A DNA stretch of 64,000 nucleotides from Myxococcus stipitatus DSM 14675 (GTDB taxonomy: Bacteria > Myxococcota > Myxococcia > Myxococcales > Myxococcaceae), in NCBI RefSeq assembly GCF_000331735.1, contig NC_020126.1:2666001-2730000 (forward strand), given 5' to 3'. The notes beneath the pieces were generated by a model, which was not told the DNA's origin, did no database searches, and saw nothing but the letters and a program-made list of their open reading frames with translations. This document shows, piece by piece, positions 7,767 to 16,556 of the stretch. Positions within the stretch are counted from its first letter, which is position 1, and every line of letters starts with the position of its first letter. A program made the position numbers and the translations under genes.

Positions 7767-9794
7767 TCAGTTGGCCGCGCGCTTCTTCGCGGGCAGGGTC
7801 CGGACGTAGGGCGCGTTCACCAGCGGCGGCGGCGCCTCCGCGTCCTGCTTCTTCAGCTCGAAGTACTTCGCGATGACCTCGAGCCCCGTCGGCGCCGCAT
7901 CCGAGGAGCCACCGCCGCCATGCTCGTTGAGGATGACGACGGCAATCTCCGGCTTGTCCGCGGGCGCGAAGCCCGCGAACCAGGCGTGATGGCGCATGTA
8001 GTAGTCCATCTGGTGGGTCCGCAGTCGCACCGCGCCGATGCGCGCCACCTGCGCCGTGCCCGTCTTCCCGGCGACGACGACATCCTTCAGGCGCAGCGCG
8101 AAGGCCGTTCCGCCGCCCTCGTTCACCGTGGCGACCAGCCCTTCCTTGACGGCCTTCAGGTGGGCCTCGGGGATGTCCACCTTGCGAACCACCTCCGGCT
8201 CCGACTCCGTGACGACCCGTCCGGCCGCATCCTCCACGCGGGCCACGAGCTGCGGCTTGTAGAGCGTGCCGCCGTTGGCGATGGCGGAGTACATCAGTGC
8301 CATCTGCATCACGGTGACGGCATCGTCGCCCTGGCCGATGGAGCTGTTGAGCGCGGCCCCCTTGAAGTAGCCGCCCGGGGTGACCCGGTCGTGGTAGCTG
8401 CTGGTGGGCATCACCCCGGGGACCTCGGCCATGACGCCGATGCCGGTGGGGTGACCCAGTCCCAGCAGGCGCCCCATCTCGGAGATGGGGTCGAGGCCCA
8501 GCACGTCCGCGACCCTGTAGTACCAGACGTCGCAGGAGGACATCAGCGCCTCCTTGCCATCTCGGGGCCCATGGCCCGCGTCCCGATGGCACCGCCACAC
8601 GCGTGTCCCCAGCCGGTAACCCCCTGGGCAGTTGATGACGGTGTGAGGGCTGAACTGCCCGGACTTGAAGGCGGCCAGCGCGGTGACGACCTTGAAGATG
8701 GACCCCGGCGCGTAGTGCTCCGCCGCGACGCGGTTGAGCATCGGCTGGAGCGGGTCTCGCGCGAGCGCGCCCATCTGCTCCGGAGTGATTCGGCCCGTCA
8801 GGAGGTTCGGGTCGAAGCCCGGCCGGGACACGAGCGCGCGGATGAAGCCGGTGGTCACGTCGATGACCACCACGGCGCCGGCGATGCCCGGGAAGATGTG
8901 CTCGATGGCCTCCTGGAGCCGCATGTCCAGGGAGAGGATGATGTTGTGGCCAGCGACGGGCGGTCGCGTCGTGTCCGTCGTCAGCAGGCCGTTGAACGCC
9001 TCCAGCGTCTGGCCGCGCGCGTCGACCACTTCCTGGCGCACGCCATCCGTTCCCCGGAGCTGGGATTCGAAGTACCGCTCCAGGCCCCGACGTCCGACGT
9101 AGTCACCGCGGGAGTAGCTGGCGCCATCCGCGTTGAACCGCTCCAACTCCTCCTGCGTGATTTCGTTCATGTAGCCAATCACGTGGCTGAGCAGGCTTCC
9201 CGTCCGGTAGTTGCGGTGCGGGACGGGGACGATGTCCACGCCGTCCAGCTCGCTGCGTCTCGCATTGAGCCGGTCGTACTCGTCGCGCGTCAGGTCGACG
9301 AGGATGGGCACCGGTTGGAAGGGGCCATTGCGCCGGCCGACTCGCGCCTGGGTCTCCAATCGCTGGCGCTGGGTCTCGTCCATCCGCAGGAGCTCGGCGA
9401 GCTTGGGAATCACCTTCTCCGCGCAGGCCTGACAGAAGGCTGGCGTCAGGAAGGCGTCGAAGGAGGGGCGGCTGTCGACGAGGATGGTGCCTCGGACGTC
9501 CTTGATGACGCCTCGGTCCGCGCGCAGGCGCACCTCCTTGACGAAGTTCGCCACGCTCTTCGCCGCGTACTCCTCCGCCTGCGCGATCTGCAGGCGGTAG
9601 AGCTGGAGGGCCAACAGCGCCATGCCGGAGACCATCGCGATACCCAACCAGAGGAATCGCTTCCGGAAGTCCCTTCCTGGCGTGTCTGCGACGAGCGTTC
9701 GAGGAGCCACCGCGGCCACCCTCCAGGGTTTGCCCCGAGGCGTCAAGCGGCGGAATAATCCAGTGAGACCGGCTCGTGAAACATCGTGCGACAT
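7767..9794 (-). CDS. mrdA: Penicillin-binding protein 2, elongasome transpeptidase
   Basis: A 675-aa inner-membrane protein that cross-links peptidoglycan during rod elongation with the RodA/MreBCD complex. One membrane helix (about 48-68) follows a cytoplasmic tail. The PBP dimer domain (about 90-260) includes RADRGVIKDVRG. The transpeptidase domain carries SIFK with Ser 365 and Lys 368, SCD at 420-422 (PBP2 enzymes use SxD where others have SxN) and KTG at 577-579. Length and order are normal. Two Cys pairs (CQAC near 121; C389 and C402) stand out. The start codon lies directly at the edge of a long hairpin (9795-9847) that also contains its Shine-Dalgarno sequence. No rodA is adjacent in this window. 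Confidence 0.95.
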   Translation of the reverse strand: MSHDVSRAGLTGLFRRLTPRGKPWRVAAVAPRTLVADTPGRDFRKRFLWLGIAMVSGMALLALQLYRLQIAQAEEYAAKSVANFVKEVRLRADRGVIKDVRGTILVDSRPSFDAFLTPAFCQACAEKVIPKLAELLRMDETQRQRLETQARVGRRNGPFQPVPILVDLTRDEYDRLNARRSELDGVDIVPVPHRNYRTGSLLSHVIGYMNEITQEELERFNADGASYSRGDYVGRRGLERYFESQLRGTDGVRQEVVDARGQTLEAFNGLLTTDTTRPPVAGHNIILSLDMRLQEAIEHIFPGIAGAVVVIDVTTGFIRALVSRPGFDPNLLTGRITPEQMGALARDPLQPMLNRVAAEHYAPGSIFKVVTALAAFKSGQFSPHTVINCPGGYRLGTRVWRCHRDAGHGPRDGKEALMSSCDVWYYRVADVLGLDPISEMGRLLGLGHPTGIGVMAEVPGVMPTSSYHDRVTPGGYFKGAALNSSIGQGDDAVTVMQMALMYSAIANGGTLYKPQLVARVEDAAGRVVTESEPEVVRKVDIPEAHLKAVKEGLVATVNEGGGTAFALRLKDVVVAGKTGTAQVARIGAVRLRTHQMDYYMRHHAWFAGFAPADKPEIAVVILNEHGGGGSSDAAPTGLEVIAKYFELKKQDAEAPPPLVNAPYVRTLPAKKRAAN

Positions 9795-9847
9795 CCCCTC
9801 GCCTCCGCCTCACGGACCGTGTGTCCGGTCCGGGCGAAGGCGAGGGG
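9795..9847 (-). terminator. Long hairpin between alpha/beta hydrolase and mrdA, overlapping the mrdA ribosome-binding site
   Basis: CCCCTCGCC (9795-9803) pairs with GGCGAGGGG (9839-9847), with inner paired segments including CGGACC/GGTCCG. On the minus strand it sits between the hydrolase stop (9858) and the mrdA ATG (9794), and the mrdA Shine-Dalgarno (GAGGCGAGGGG) forms its 3' arm. No T-run is present, so it may act on translation rather than as a terminator. Confidence 0.5.
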
Positions 9848-9857
9848 CAGGACGGCG

Positions 9858-10733
9858 TTACTCCGCGGCGAACATGCCCTTCGGCGTGACGCCCTTGAGG
9901 AAGGGCTCGATGACGCCGATGAGCGCGTCCACCTGGGTGATGACCGCGGTGTGCGACGTCGCGGGCAGGATGGCCAGGCGCGAGGCGGACAGCGGCTTGC
10001 CCATGTCTCCCGCGCCGCCACCGCCGAGGAGCCGGAACATGGAGACGGTGTGCTCGAGGGTCGTGACATCGGCATCGCCGGCGATGATGAGCACCGGCGT
10101 CTTCAGCGCCTTCACCTGCTCACCCCACGCCATGGGCTCCTTCTCGATGGCGATGAGCTTGCGCGCCAGCTCCGGGAAGCCCTTCGGGTTGGCGGCGAGC
10201 TTCGGGTACTCCTTCGCGAACGGCATCTCGAGGAACATCTCCACCTTCATGTGCGGGATGAACTCCTTGAACTCGGGCTGCATGCCCTCCGCGTCGTAGG
10301 ACACCGAGGCGGCGGCCAGCTTGTTCACCTTCTCCGGGTGGCGGATGGCGAGCTGCAGCGCGGCGGCGGCGCCCAGCGAATAGCCGAACACGTCCGCCTT
10401 CTTGAGGCCCACCGCGTCCATGAAGGCCGCGACGTCGTCCGCCAGGTTCGGGTAGGTGATGGGCCGGTCGATGTCGGTGGTGCGGCCATGGCCCTGGAAC
10501 TCGAGCGCGTAGACCTGATGCGTCTTCGCCAGCTTGGGGATGATGGCGCCCATCGTCGGGATGTTCATGTAGGCGCCGTGCAGGACGATGAGCGGGGCGC
10601 CCTTGCCGGAGACTTCGTAATACATCTGCATGCCATTCACCGCGACGCGGGCCCCCTTCGGCTTGGACTGCGCATGGGCCAGGTTCGGGACGGCGGCGAG
10701 CAGGACGGCGACAGCGAGAATCGTGCGGAACAT
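9858..10733 (-). CDS. Secreted alpha/beta hydrolase
   Basis: A 291-aa alpha/beta-hydrolase-fold protein with a cleavable signal peptide (MFRTILAVAV...LAHAQ), so it acts outside the cytoplasm. The oxyanion-hole motif is LHGAYMN (51-57). The nucleophile elbow is GYSLG with Ser 119, the acid is Asp 219 or 221 in AGDAD, and the catalytic His is 260 in TSHT. Strand order and length match esterases/haloperoxidase-like members; the substrate is not predictable. CAGGAGAGACCCC precedes the ATG and fixes the start. It lies upstream of mrdA on the same strand but is separated by a strong hairpin. Confidence 0.9.
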   Translation of the reverse strand: MFRTILAVAVLLAAVPNLAHAQSKPKGARVAVNGMQMYYEVSGKGAPLIVLHGAYMNIPTMGAIIPKLAKTHQVYALEFQGHGRTTDIDRPITYPNLADDVAAFMDAVGLKKADVFGYSLGAAAALQLAIRHPEKVNKLAAASVSYDAEGMQPEFKEFIPHMKVEMFLEMPFAKEYPKLAANPKGFPELARKLIAIEKEPMAWGEQVKALKTPVLIIAGDADVTTLEHTVSMFRLLGGGGAGDMGKPLSASRLAILPATSHTAVITQVDALIGVIEPFLKGVTPKGMFAAE

Positions 10734-10966
10734 GGGGTCTCTCCTGTGGGCCTGTCGGCCCTTCGCTCAGGCGACGAATGAATTAAATGGAGATCGACAC
10801 GACCCCTGTTTTTCCACCGGGAGTCACAGTGCTCCGTCGGCACGGCCCGGGCCCGGGGTGGGTTCGATACCGGACCTGCCCGCCTCGCGCGCCGTTGCCT
10901 GGGCCCTGGCCGGTACCCACCGTCGCCTCCCCTCCATCCGGGTGAGGGGAGAGGAGCGGCGAGGCG

Positions 10967-12448
10967 ATGCGTGCGACAGGTGGGTATGCGCTGCTGTGTC
11001 TGGGATTGATGGGGTGCGGGACGCTCGCGGAGGACTTCGAGCCTCCACTCCGGGGGGAGGCGATGGCTTCCGCGAGCACCTCCCTGGAGTGCCCGCCCGG
11101 TGTGGCGCGGCGGGTGCGGGTGGTGGTGCCCCCTGGCACACCCGAGTCGCCCACGTTTCCGGTGGGGCCGGAGAGCCTCACGGACGTGGGGGGCGCGTTG
11201 TTCTTCACGGTCAACTTCCGCGATGGGCGCGGAGAGCTGTGGCGCAGTGACGGCTCGGAGGAGGGCACCCAGGTGGTGCGGGCCTTCCCCGTGAGCGCGC
11301 CCCTCTGGGGCCCGGGGCTGACGGAGCTGGTGGCCGTGGGGAACCGCGTCTTCTTCCAGGCGGCGCCCACGGAGACGGGCAATGAGCTGTGGGTGAGCGA
11401 CGGGACTGGGGCGGGGACGCGGATGGTGAAGGACCTGATGCCAGGGCCCGGCAACTCGCGCCTGTCCCACCTCACGCACGTGGGGCCGGTCCTCACGTTC
11501 TTCCGCACCGTCACCGAGCCGACGCCGACGGGGCTGGAGCTCTGGGCGTCGAACGGGACGGAGGCGGGCACCGTGCGGTTGGCGAGCTTCGGCCCCGTCG
11601 CCGCGCTCGGCGCCCCGGTGCTGAAGGTGGGGAACGCGCTGCTCTTCTCGCTCTCGGAGCCGCGCGGCACCTTCCTGTGGAGGACGGATGGCACCGCCGC
11701 GGGGACGGTGCTCGTCAAGCGGCTGGATGCGGGCGAGGTCCGCATCGGTGAGGTGGGGAGCGCCGGGGCCGGTGGCCTGGGGCTGTTCACGCTCCTCGAC
11801 ACGGTGGGGACGGAGGTCTGGCGGACGGACGGCACGGCGGCGGGCACTGTGCGGCTGGAGACCTTCGGCCGGGCGATGCGGCTGCTCGGCGCGATGGGCA
11901 CCTCCGTCATCCTCGCGGAAGAGGACGACGTCGGGCAGCGGCTGCACCTGCGCCGGGTGTCGCTCACCGGAGGAGGGAAGGCCTTCATCACCTCGCTCGA
12001 CAACCCCTACGCGGGCCAGCCCGACGCCTATCCGTACCTCCAGCACATCGTCCCCACCCAGGAGTGGCTCTTCTTCTCCCTGGCCATCGGCTCGCCCGGG
12101 CCCTCGCCGAGAAGGGTCCGGCTGTGGGTGACGGACGGAACGGCCGCGGGCACACGCCAGCTCCCCGGCGAGCTCAGCACCTCCGATGAGTACTGGTCCC
12201 CCGTCGCCGCCACGGGACCCGGCTCCGTGTTCTTCGCAGGAGCGCAGCCCTCCAGGGGCGTCGAGCCGTGGGTGTCACATGGCTCGGCCGCGACGACCTG
12301 GCAGGTCGCGGATGCCAACCCCACCTCGGGCTCGTCGCCCGGCGGCTTCACCCGCATGGGGGCCCGCATCTTCTTCGGGGCGAGGGACGACACGGGCCGG
12401 CTCCAGCTCTGGGCGGTCCCCGCCGATGCCGTCTGCCCGCCGGGGTGA
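10967..12448 (+). CDS. ELWxxDGTxxGT-repeat lipoprotein
   Basis: A 493-aa lipoprotein (signal ending LGLMGCG, Cys 17) made of about seven copies of the ELWxxDGTxxGT repeat: ELWRSDGSEEGT, ELWVSDGTGAGT, ELWASNGTEAGT, FLWRTDGTAAGT, EVWRTDGTAAGT, RLWVTDGTAAGT and a decayed PWVSHGSAATT. Each repeat is one blade of a beta-propeller-like array that recurs in surface proteins of myxobacteria and other delta-type lineages; function is unknown. GGAGAGG about 20 bases upstream and the signal peptide support the ATG at 10967. It is divergent from the alpha/beta hydrolase gene. Confidence 0.88.
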   Translation: MRATGGYALLCLGLMGCGTLAEDFEPPLRGEAMASASTSLECPPGVARRVRVVVPPGTPESPTFPVGPESLTDVGGALFFTVNFRDGRGELWRSDGSEEGTQVVRAFPVSAPLWGPGLTELVAVGNRVFFQAAPTETGNELWVSDGTGAGTRMVKDLMPGPGNSRLSHLTHVGPVLTFFRTVTEPTPTGLELWASNGTEAGTVRLASFGPVAALGAPVLKVGNALLFSLSEPRGTFLWRTDGTAAGTVLVKRLDAGEVRIGEVGSAGAGGLGLFTLLDTVGTEVWRTDGTAAGTVRLETFGRAMRLLGAMGTSVILAEEDDVGQRLHLRRVSLTGGGKAFITSLDNPYAGQPDAYPYLQHIVPTQEWLFFSLAIGSPGPSPRRVRLWVTDGTAAGTRQLPGELSTSDEYWSPVAATGPGSVFFAGAQPSRGVEPWVSHGSAATTWQVADANPTSGSSPGGFTRMGARIFFGARDDTGRLQLWAVPADAVCPPG

Positions 12449-12492
12449 GGGGCGTCTCATGACGCAGTGAGTTGATGGGACTGCTCCCAGCA

Positions 12493-12530
12493 GCGCCGTG
12501 AGTCTTGGCCGGCGAGAATTCTCACGGCGC
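12493..12530. promoter_or_regulatory. Perfect 10-bp inverted repeat between two genes
   Basis: GCGCCGTGAG (12493-12502) is repeated as its exact complement CTCACGGCGC (12521-12530) with an 18-base spacer. It lies 45 bases after the ELWxxDGT gene stop and about 105 bases before the next start. It could be an operator for the following gene or an unusual terminator; no T-run follows. Confidence 0.4.
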
Positions 12531-12635
12531 GACGCAACTGAAGGGCACTGAGTCGCGACAACCCAGTCATTCGATGAAGTGATGCCCGCTTCGCCTGAGG
12601 CATCGCTTCACCCCCCGAAAATCCGGAGCGATGAC

Positions 12636-14150
12636 ATGGGTCTGCTGCCGAAGCTGAAGCTCCCCGAAATCAAGTTGCCGAAGATCTCCCTCCCCGACCC
12701 CGTCGATGTCGCGAAGAAGGTCGTCGACAAGGGCGTGGACGTCGCCAAGAAGGGCGTGGAGGTCGCCAAGGATGGCTTCGAGGACGCCAAGGACGTGGGC
12801 AAGGCGGCCATCGACCTGACCGGCAAGGGCATCCAGGCGCAGGTGGACCTGCTCCAGGCCGGGGTGGACACGGCGAAGTCCGCGGTGAAGCAGGGCGGCA
12901 AGTTCCTGCTGGGCGCGGCCGAGGTGGCCATCGACGCGCAGAAGAAGACGCTGGACCTGGTCACGGACACCGTGGCGGACGGCGGCAAGGCGGCCTTCGA
13001 GGCGGTGAAGTTCGCGGCGAAGGAAGGCCTGAAGCTGGGCGACAAGCTCCAGAACAAGGTCCACGACGCGGCGCTGAGCGGCATCGACAAGGGCCTGGGG
13101 CTGGACCAGAAGATCAAGGACCTGGGCCCCGGCGACAGCATGAAGCTGAGCGGCAAGGTGGGCCTGGCGCTCGAGCTGGACGTCGACCTCAAGGGCGAGG
13201 TGGGCGTGCGCCGTGAGAAGGACGGCAGCTACGTCGTCTCCGCCGAGGCCGGCGCGGGTGTGGGCCTGGGGGCGGGTGCCAACGCGCACGTCACCGCGGG
13301 CGGCAAGGTGGAGTACAAGTTCAAGACCGCCGAGGACGCGAAGAAGGGCGCCCTCATCGTGGCGGGCGGGGCGGCCGCGGCGACGTCCCCGGTGCTGGCG
13401 CCGGCGCTGGCGCCTCGGCCGGACGAGCTGGCCTTCCTCCAGAAGAACCTCTCCTCCGTCGAGCTGAAGGCCGGCGTGGACGCGAGCGTGGATGCGTCCT
13501 TCGGTGTCGAGGGCGGCGTGGCGGGCCTCAAGGCCGGCGCGTCGGCGAGCGCCGCGGGCACGGCGAGCTACAAGCTCGAGTTCGAGAACGGCCAGCCGAA
13601 GAACCTGGTGCGTACGACGGCCGTGGAGCTGAGCGGCAAGGCGGGCGTGACGGCGAGCATGTTCAAGAACCTGGGCGCCGGCGACGACGCGGTGAAGGGC
13701 TTCAGCGGCATCGAGGGCGAAGTGACGGGCAAGCTCACCGTCGAGTCGCGGATTCCGCTCGACGCGGCGAAGGTCGGCGACATGGCGGCCTTCCTCGCCA
13801 GCCCCACCACGGCGGCCTTCGCGGGCCCCGCGCAGACCGCCCTGAAGGGCGAGCTGACGGGTGACGCGGGCCCGGTGGGCATCAAGGGCGACTTCGAGGT
13901 GGGCGGCCTGAGCGGTGACGAGGCCAAGTCCGTGCTCGGCAAGCTCGTCCAGGGCGACTTCGGCAACGCCTTCGACGGCGTGTCGGTGCAGGCCAAGGGC
14001 AGCTGGGGCACCTTCAAGGACAAGGACCTGAACCTCGGCGTGGACCTGAAGACGGGCGGCCTGGGCGTCGAAGTCTCGGCCAAGGGCAACCAGCGCGACT
14101 ACACCGAGCAGGGTCAGTTCGGTGGCGGTGGCATCAAGGCGGCGGCTTGA
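12636..14150 (+). CDS. Orphan Ala/Lys/Gly-rich protein with LEA-like amphipathic N-terminus
   Basis: A 504-aa protein I do not recognise. ATG 12636 is chosen because ATCCGGAG lies just upstream. After a motif of spaced Leu-Pro (LLPKLKLPEIKLPKISLP) come about 100 residues of 11-residue-like repeats (VAKKVVDKGVDVAKKGVEVAK, then DGFEDAKDVGK) typical of LEA/apolipoprotein-like amphipathic helices. The rest is beta-rich, Gly/Ala/Lys-rich sequence in two similar halves (around 185-270 and 290-400: LALELDVDLKGEVGVR; VELKAGVDASVDASFGV), with no Cys and no signal peptide. It looks like a soluble stress, surface-coat or toxin-scaffold protein. A strong terminator follows, facing a convergent small gene. 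The beta-rich part may form an elongated repeat or barrel. Confidence 0.75.
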   Translation: MGLLPKLKLPEIKLPKISLPDPVDVAKKVVDKGVDVAKKGVEVAKDGFEDAKDVGKAAIDLTGKGIQAQVDLLQAGVDTAKSAVKQGGKFLLGAAEVAIDAQKKTLDLVTDTVADGGKAAFEAVKFAAKEGLKLGDKLQNKVHDAALSGIDKGLGLDQKIKDLGPGDSMKLSGKVGLALELDVDLKGEVGVRREKDGSYVVSAEAGAGVGLGAGANAHVTAGGKVEYKFKTAEDAKKGALIVAGGAAAATSPVLAPALAPRPDELAFLQKNLSSVELKAGVDASVDASFGVEGGVAGLKAGASASAAGTASYKLEFENGQPKNLVRTTAVELSGKAGVTASMFKNLGAGDDAVKGFSGIEGEVTGKLTVESRIPLDAAKVGDMAAFLASPTTAAFAGPAQTALKGELTGDAGPVGIKGDFEVGGLSGDEAKSVLGKLVQGDFGNAFDGVSVQAKGSWGTFKDKDLNLGVDLKTGGLGVEVSAKGNQRDYTEQGQFGGGGIKAAA

Positions 14151-14188
14151 TGCAGGCGGGGGCCGCTTGATGCGGCCCTGACGGTCGA

Positions 14189-14233
14189 CGGGAGCGCAGC
14201 CGGGACGCGTCCGGCTCGCTCCCGTTTTGTTTT
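14189..14233 (+). terminator. Intrinsic terminator
   Basis: CGGGAGCG...CGCTCCCG with inner GCCGGGA/TCCGGCT pairing, followed by TTTTGTTTT. It ends the 504-aa orphan gene and lies just before the stop of the convergent small gene. Confidence 0.85.
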
Positions 14234-14255
14234 CGTGGGGGGCTGCGCCGGGGGC

Positions 14256-14630
14256 CTACTTCAGCTTGCCAAGAAGGTCCTTGATGATGGCACCCGGGTC
14301 GCGCACAGGGGGCTTGTTGTCCGCCGCTTGCGCGACCTCCTTGGCCTTCTTGAGGACGGTCTTGATGGCATCCCCGAGCGTGCTGCGCTGGGGGCTGTTG
14401 CCCTGCCCGCGCGTGTTGCTGGTGTTCTTGGGGAATTTCGTCGCCGCGGGGCGCGGGAGATCCGCAGGAGGCTTGGCGGGCGTGAATGAACTCGAACCGG
14501 GGTGGCCTGTTGGCCTCGTGAAGGAAGGTGCGGGTTTCACGAGCCCGCCTGATGCGGGGCGGGTTGAGTTGCCAGGCTTGGGTAGGCTGGCGCGTGTACT
14601 GCCCGACTTGCCGACTGGCGAGGGAGCCAT
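14256..14630 (-). CDS. Small basic Pro/Ser-rich hypothetical protein
   Basis: A 124-aa protein starting at ATG 14630, which has GGAG six bases upstream (an ATG at 14636 overlaps that GGAG). Residues 1-75 are disordered Pro/Ser/Lys/Gly sequence, followed by two short amphipathic helices (AIKTVLKKAKEVAQAAD and GAIIKDLLGKLK). No signal peptide or catalytic motif. It converges on the LEA-like orphan, whose N-terminus also carries VAKK-type helices, so the two may be functionally linked, but that is a guess. The opposite strand also has an open frame here; the helix-forming C-terminus favours the minus-strand call. Confidence 0.5.
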   Translation of the reverse strand: MAPSPVGKSGSTRASLPKPGNSTRPASGGLVKPAPSFTRPTGHPGSSSFTPAKPPADLPRPAATKFPKNTSNTRGQGNSPQRSTLGDAIKTVLKKAKEVAQAADNKPPVRDPGAIIKDLLGKLK

Positions 14631-14823
14631 GTGCATCTCCGTGTGTGCGTGACCTCCTCATTACGAGTGGCGGCGCTCGCCGGTTACATGCGGCTCGGAG
14701 TTCCCGACGAAAGCCAGGGCTTGGTGGGATGGAAGACTTCGCCCATGCCTCACGTGTCCAGTTCGCCCGCTGGGTGCGCGAGGGGAAGGGCCGTGGAGCG
14801 GTCCCACGGCCCTTCAGCTCGAA

Positions 14824-15876
14824 TCACATCAGCGGAGACAGCGTGGCGATGGGCGACACGATTCGCCGCGCGTAGTCCGCGGGCGTGAGCACCTTCACCG
14901 TGCCGGAGTACGAGTACATCCGGCCGCGGAAGTCCTGGTAGCTCAGCTGGAGCGGATACGTCCCCGCCTGGAGCGAGCCATTCAGGGTGCTTGTGCTGCT
15001 GACCGTGACGCCCGACAGGGTCCACTGGAACCAGGGCGCGGTGAAGCCGATGTCCGCGCCTCTCGCGGCCCAGGCGGACATGAGGGACAGCGACTCGGTG
15101 GTCTGGATGACCGTCCGTCCCCACAGCTCCGCCACAGGCGTGGGCTCCGGGTAGAGGATGTGCATCCCCAGGCGGTCCAGCGCGGACAGCCCTGCGTGGC
15201 CGTAGTTGCCGTTGATGCCACACGCGAGGAACCGGTAGTTCATCACCGAGTACCGGTCGTAGACGGTGAGGTGCGCGGTGCTGATGTCGCCTCCGAAGCC
15301 GCCGGAACCGCACGCCACCGCCGCGTCCGCGTCGTCACGCTCGTGCTCGTGGACCAGCCCGAGCGCGTGGCCGAACTCGTGGAGGGTGTGGTCCCTCCAG
15401 GGGACACCAAGCGCGTCGGCGTCGTCTCCCAGCTTCAGGTTGTAGCGGCAGCTCCGGTTCTCCGCGAGCGAGCCCGGGAAGTTCGACCAACTGGAGCCGC
15501 CGTCGTTCTCCCCCGTGTAGTTGCCATTCTCGTCGAGGAACATCCGGCAGCCCACGCCGGGCACCTGGCCGAAGGGGGACGTGTTGGTCCCCCAGAGGAC
15601 GATGCGGATGTCTCCGCTGTGCCACTCCGTCCCGTTGGCGAGGACGACGGGCGCGGGGCACGTCCCCATGTACGTGAAGCGGATGTTGGCCGCGCGCTCG
15701 AAGTCCTCGATGTAGTCGAGCACCTGCTGCACGCGGTCAGGACGCGCGGTGAGCGCGTTCCCCACGAAGCAGACGCTGGGCGTAGTGTCGTGGGTGCCTC
15801 CGTTCCAGGCGGCTGCCTGGGCGGAGAAGCCTGTCAGCACGGAGGCCAGCAGGAGCAGCCCTTGTCGGGTCTTCAT
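14824..15876 (-). CDS. Secreted astacin/metzincin-type zinc metalloprotease
   Basis: A 350-aa secreted protease with a signal peptide (MKTRQGLLLLASVLTGFSAQA). The extended zinc site HEFGHALGLVHEHER supplies His 166, the catalytic Glu 167, His 170 and His 176 in the HExxHxxGxxHE form of metzincins, and a Met-turn (YSVMNY, Met 212) follows about 36 residues later. Several Cys (36, 73, 110, 143, 189) suggest disulfides. Residues about 240-350 form a beta-sandwich-like tail that may bind substrate. RBS GAGG lies upstream of ATG 15876. The gene starts 24 bases after the stop of a small secreted-protein gene, so the two probably share a transcript. Confidence 0.9.
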   Translation of the reverse strand: MKTRQGLLLLASVLTGFSAQAAAWNGGTHDTTPSVCFVGNALTARPDRVQQVLDYIEDFERAANIRFTYMGTCPAPVVLANGTEWHSGDIRIVLWGTNTSPFGQVPGVGCRMFLDENGNYTGENDGGSSWSNFPGSLAENRSCRYNLKLGDDADALGVPWRDHTLHEFGHALGLVHEHERDDADAAVACGSGGFGGDISTAHLTVYDRYSVMNYRFLACGINGNYGHAGLSALDRLGMHILYPEPTPVAELWGRTVIQTTESLSLMSAWAARGADIGFTAPWFQWTLSGVTVSSTSTLNGSLQAGTYPLQLSYQDFRGRMYSYSGTVKVLTPADYARRIVSPIATLSPLM

Positions 15877-15900
15877 GTGTGACCTCGGGACCCGGGCGCG

Positions 15901-16239
15901 TCAGTACATCATCGCGTAGTTGAGGAGCCGGCAGTCATTCGACTGACAGCCGATGGACGTCCCCGCCGTGGAGGACGGGTTGTAGTCGATGGTCATCGAG
16001 CGCCCACCCACCAGCGCGGAGGTGAGCAGCGACAGCATCCGGTTGGTGTGCGCCGCGTCCGTCGTCGGCACCGCGAAGAACCAGATGCCCCCGGCCACGG
16101 AGGCCGAGCAGCGGACATGGATGCGATTGGTGAACACGCCGACCTGGGACGGCACGCACGTCGCGGTGTCCGCGAGCGCGGCTCCACTGGAGAGACACAG
16201 CGACAGGGCGAGGAAGGGCAGCAGTCGGGAAGGCTTCAT
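15901..16239 (-). CDS. Small secreted cysteine-containing protein paired with the protease
   Basis: A 112-aa protein starting at ATG 16239, with a signal peptide (MKPSRLLPFLALSLCLSSGAALA). The mature 90 residues have Cys pairs (C26/C44-like and GCQSNDCRLL near the end) and alternating strands around RIHVRCSAS, GIWFFAVPT and SMTIDY. The plan of a small disulfide-bonded beta-fold with one central helix (NRMLSLLTSALVGG) recalls compact OB-fold toxin B-subunits such as SubB, but I cannot show homology. It is first in a likely two-gene transcript with the metalloprotease gene. Confidence 0.7.
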   Translation of the reverse strand: MKPSRLLPFLALSLCLSSGAALADTATCVPSQVGVFTNRIHVRCSASVAGGIWFFAVPTTDAAHTNRMLSLLTSALVGGRSMTIDYNPSSTAGTSIGCQSNDCRLLNYAMMY

Positions 16240-16556
16240 CGAGGATTCCAGAAAAGGGAGACGCGAGATGCGTCGGCGCGCGACTGAGCACGGTGCATGC
16301 CAGCCGTCTTCCGGGAGCGTGTCGTCGGAGGAGGGCGGTTCCTCGGGAGCGGCTGCTCGTGCTTGCCGGCAAGTTCCGCCGTCCCCCGGCAGAAATTGCG
16401 ACATTGGCCCCCGCCTTACGTATGCCTCGCGGGATGTGCGGTTTTCTTCGCGAGACTTCTCGTCTTCCAGGGCCATGAAGACACGGGTGAATCATCGCCT
16501 TGTCTCGAGGTCCGTGGGGGAGCAAGGATGTCTCCGCGGTTCTCGAGGGGGAGTCG
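16240..16556. other. Divergent intergenic region
   Basis: About 317 bases between the small secreted gene (leftward) and the MYXO-CTERM gene (rightward). It contains a 12-bp palindrome CTTGCCGGCAAG at 16362-16373 that could be a regulator site. I see no gene with convincing coding character. Confidence 0.4.
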
